Origin: Gammaproteobacteria bacterium
Lineage (GTDB): Bacteria; Pseudomonadota; Gammaproteobacteria; GRL18
Reading direction: 5' to 3'
Assembly (NCBI GenBank): GCA_013139395.1
Contig: WTAX01000498.1
Coordinates: forward strand, 1-6,013
DNA: 6,013 nucleotides
Under the pieces are notes generated by a model. It saw only the letters and a list, made by a program, of their open reading frames with translations. It searched no databases and was not told where the DNA came from. Below, piece after piece: positions 4,813 to 6,013 of the stretch. The position numbers and the translations under genes are program-made. The first letter of the stretch is position 1; each line of letters opens with the position of its first letter.

Positions 4813-5739
4813 TTGAAGATACTAAAGACGTTACTGATACTCTTTGTTTTGGTTCTGCCCTTCAGTCAGTCTTGGGCGGTTGGAAAATTGATGCTGCAGA
4901 AAGTTACCGGAGAGGTATATGCAATTGTTGGTGAGCTTGATAACCGAACTGCGGATAATCTAGGAAATAATGCAACATTTGGATTTGTTGTTACTGCAGA
5001 AGGTGTTGTGCTAATTGATTCAGGGGGTACTTATCAGGGTGCTCAAGAAATTGAACAGCTGATTAAAACGGTTACAGATAAGCCGGTGGTTACAGTAATC
5101 AATACCGGAGGACAAGACCATCGCTGGTTAGGTAATGGATATTATAAAGAACTAGGAGCACAAATTATTGCCAGTGAAGATGCGGTGAATGACCAAAAAG
5201 CACGTACTCAGGATCAATTTATTATGCTGGGAAATCTAATTGGAGATAAAGGCATGAAAGGTACAGATGCTGTTTATGCCGAAATAACATTCAAAGAAAA
5301 GTTAGAGCTTGAATTGGGTGACACCACTTTTATGATTTATCATGTTGGTCAGGCACATACGCCAGGTGATAGTTTTATTTGGCTCCCTCGAGAAAAGGTT
5401 ATGTTCACTGGTGATATTGTTTATGTTGACCGTATGCTGGGTGTGGGAACGCAATCAAATAGTAAAAGTTGGGTCAACGTCTATCAAACAATGGCTGCAT
5501 ACAAACCTCAATATTTGATACCTGGGCACGGTCAAGCAACGAATATAAGCCAAGCTAATAAAGACACCTATGATTATTTGGTGTTTTTGCGTAAGTCGGT
5601 TTCTGATTACATGGAAAATGGTGGTGATATTACGGATATAAGTAGTTTAAATCAGTCAAAATTTAACTACCTTTTGAATTATGAAACACTTTCCGGCAGA
5701 AATGCGCAGCAAGTTTATACCGAAATGGAGTGGGAATAA
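4813..5739 (+). CDS. Exported MBL-fold protein of the GGQDHRWLGN type
   Basis: This 308-residue protein of the metallo-beta-lactamase fold has a signal peptide (1-22, cut after SWA), so it is periplasmic. The family hydrolyses or oxidises substrates at a metal site, but this substrate is unknown. The early strands are present (VVLIDSGGTYQGAQE, 65-79). The usual HxHxDH motif is replaced by NTGGQDHRWLGN (98-108), leaving only Asp102 and His103. The other expected ligands are present: His182 (AHTPGD), Asp201 (FTGD) and His239 (PGHG). I recall the same GGQDHRWLGN segment in related proteobacterial proteins, which suggests a subfamily trait. Conserved-looking stretches include YVDRMLGVGTQSNSKSW and the end GRNAQQVYTEMEWE. 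The start is TTG, with GAGG eight bases upstream; the signal peptide supports it. It is flanked by the 61-bp repeats, and a candidate operator lies upstream. SoxH-like or quinoprotein-relay hydrolases are the nearest named relatives I can suggest. Confidence 0.88.
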   Translation: MKILKTLLILFVLVLPFSQSWAVGKLMLQKVTGEVYAIVGELDNRTADNLGNNATFGFVVTAEGVVLIDSGGTYQGAQEIEQLIKTVTDKPVVTVINTGGQDHRWLGNGYYKELGAQIIASEDAVNDQKARTQDQFIMLGNLIGDKGMKGTDAVYAEITFKEKLELELGDTTFMIYHVGQAHTPGDSFIWLPREKVMFTGDIVYVDRMLGVGTQSNSKSWVNVYQTMAAYKPQYLIPGHGQATNISQANKDTYDYLVFLRKSVSDYMENGGDITDISSLNQSKFNYLLNYETLSGRNAQQVYTEMEWE

Positions 5740-5741
5740 AT

Positions 5742-5802
5742 TGCTGCTTTTTGCTAAAATTCAGGATGGATAAAATTGACTCAAATTGCTGCAATGTACA
5801 AT
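5742..5802 (+). repeat. 61-bp direct repeat, copy B
   Basis: This is the second copy of the repeat at 4420-4480, beginning two bases after the MBL stop codon. Seven of its 61 bases differ from copy A. Changes in the minus-strand translation of the shared part are mostly non-synonymous, which fits a non-coding element rather than a duplicated gene piece. Confidence 0.9.
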
Positions 5803-5814
5803 GAGCAGCAATTT
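5783..5814 (+). terminator. Perfect 10-bp hairpin after the MBL gene, possible terminator
   Basis: AAATTGCTGC (5783-5792) pairs perfectly with GCAGCAATTT (5805-5814) across a 12-base loop. The left arm is the end of repeat copy B and the right arm lies just outside it. Only a short T-run follows, so it may be a weak terminator or an mRNA-stabilising structure. Confidence 0.45.
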
Positions 5815-5992
5815 TAGACTGACTTATATACGGAGTTAGAATCAGTGCTTTGGGACAATTCCAGCTGTTACACGAATGTCCGCTTAGAGCATATTGCTGT
5901 CAGATCAATTACCAGTATGTGCTCTTAGTTCTAATTTTGAAAATCTTCATGCATCCTATTTTTGAATAATTCTGAATGGCCGGTATCTGGAA
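5815..5992. other. Non-coding stretch near the right edge
   Basis: No open frame of useful length is seen. A loose inverted repeat, AGAGC near 5886 with GCTCT near 5931, could form an imperfect hairpin. Nothing else is recognisable. Confidence 0.4.
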
Positions 5993-6013
5993 ATGAAAAA
6001 TATAGTAGGCAAA
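5993..6013 (+). CDS. Possible start of a gene running off the right edge
   Basis: An ATG opens seven codons (MKNIVGK) to the end of the window. The basic start would suit a signal peptide, but seven residues prove nothing, and the upstream CTGGA is a poor, closely spaced ribosome site. Confidence 0.2.

Noticed and set aside
4683..4934. Plus-strand frame overlapping the MBL gene start
   Set aside because: It covers the palindrome region and the signal-peptide codons of the MBL gene in another frame. The MBL frame has clear family motifs.
1..6013. CRISPR array, tRNA, rRNA or full insertion sequence
   Set aside because: No regularly spaced repeats, no tRNA cloverleaf or rRNA signature, and no transposase gene with terminal inverted repeats were seen.

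Overview
The window is AT-rich, has long intergenic stretches, and carries genes of types common in marine or sulfur-associated Gammaproteobacteria. These are an exported rhodanese, a small periplasmic cytochrome c, an exported metallo-beta-lactamase (MBL)-fold protein and a short tyrosine recombinase of a proteobacterial family. The gammaproteobacterial assignment is an inference from protein resemblance. I cannot name a genus.

Left to right: (1) positions 78-719 encode a secreted single-domain rhodanese with an acidic, calcium-loop-like tail, closed by a strong intrinsic terminator at 765-798. (2) Positions 1018-1644, minus strand, encode a short tyrosine recombinase whose first catalytic arginine appears to be serine. 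(3) Positions 1645-2499 hold no intact gene. One minus-strand frame has unusually few stops and reads like decayed protein sequence; its upstream part resembles the C-terminus of a SpoIIAA/STAS-like protein. (4) Positions 2500-3657, plus strand, are a tight two-gene unit. It encodes a 96-residue charged helical protein and a 288-residue membrane-anchored coiled-coil protein with a DUF4041 domain. DUF4041 is the domain of the SNIPE-type anti-phage membrane nucleases, but the C-terminal GIY-YIG nuclease expected there is absent. (5) Positions 3894-4202 encode a mono-haem cytochrome c. (6) Positions 4203-4812 are mostly non-coding. They hold one copy of a 61-bp repeat, a perfect 21-bp palindrome and a candidate promoter. 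(7) Positions 4813-5739 encode an exported MBL-fold protein with an atypical metal-binding motif. A second copy of the 61-bp repeat begins two bases after its stop codon. (8) Positions 5803-6013 contain nothing certain, apart from a possible gene start at the right edge.

The rhodanese, cytochrome c and MBL protein all carry signal peptides and lie on the plus strand. Together they suggest a periplasmic sulfur or redox module, now split by a recombinase, gene remnants and the DUF4041 pair. The most interesting part is the DUF4041 pair: either a truncated SNIPE-like defence gene or a nuclease-less variant working with the small upstream protein.
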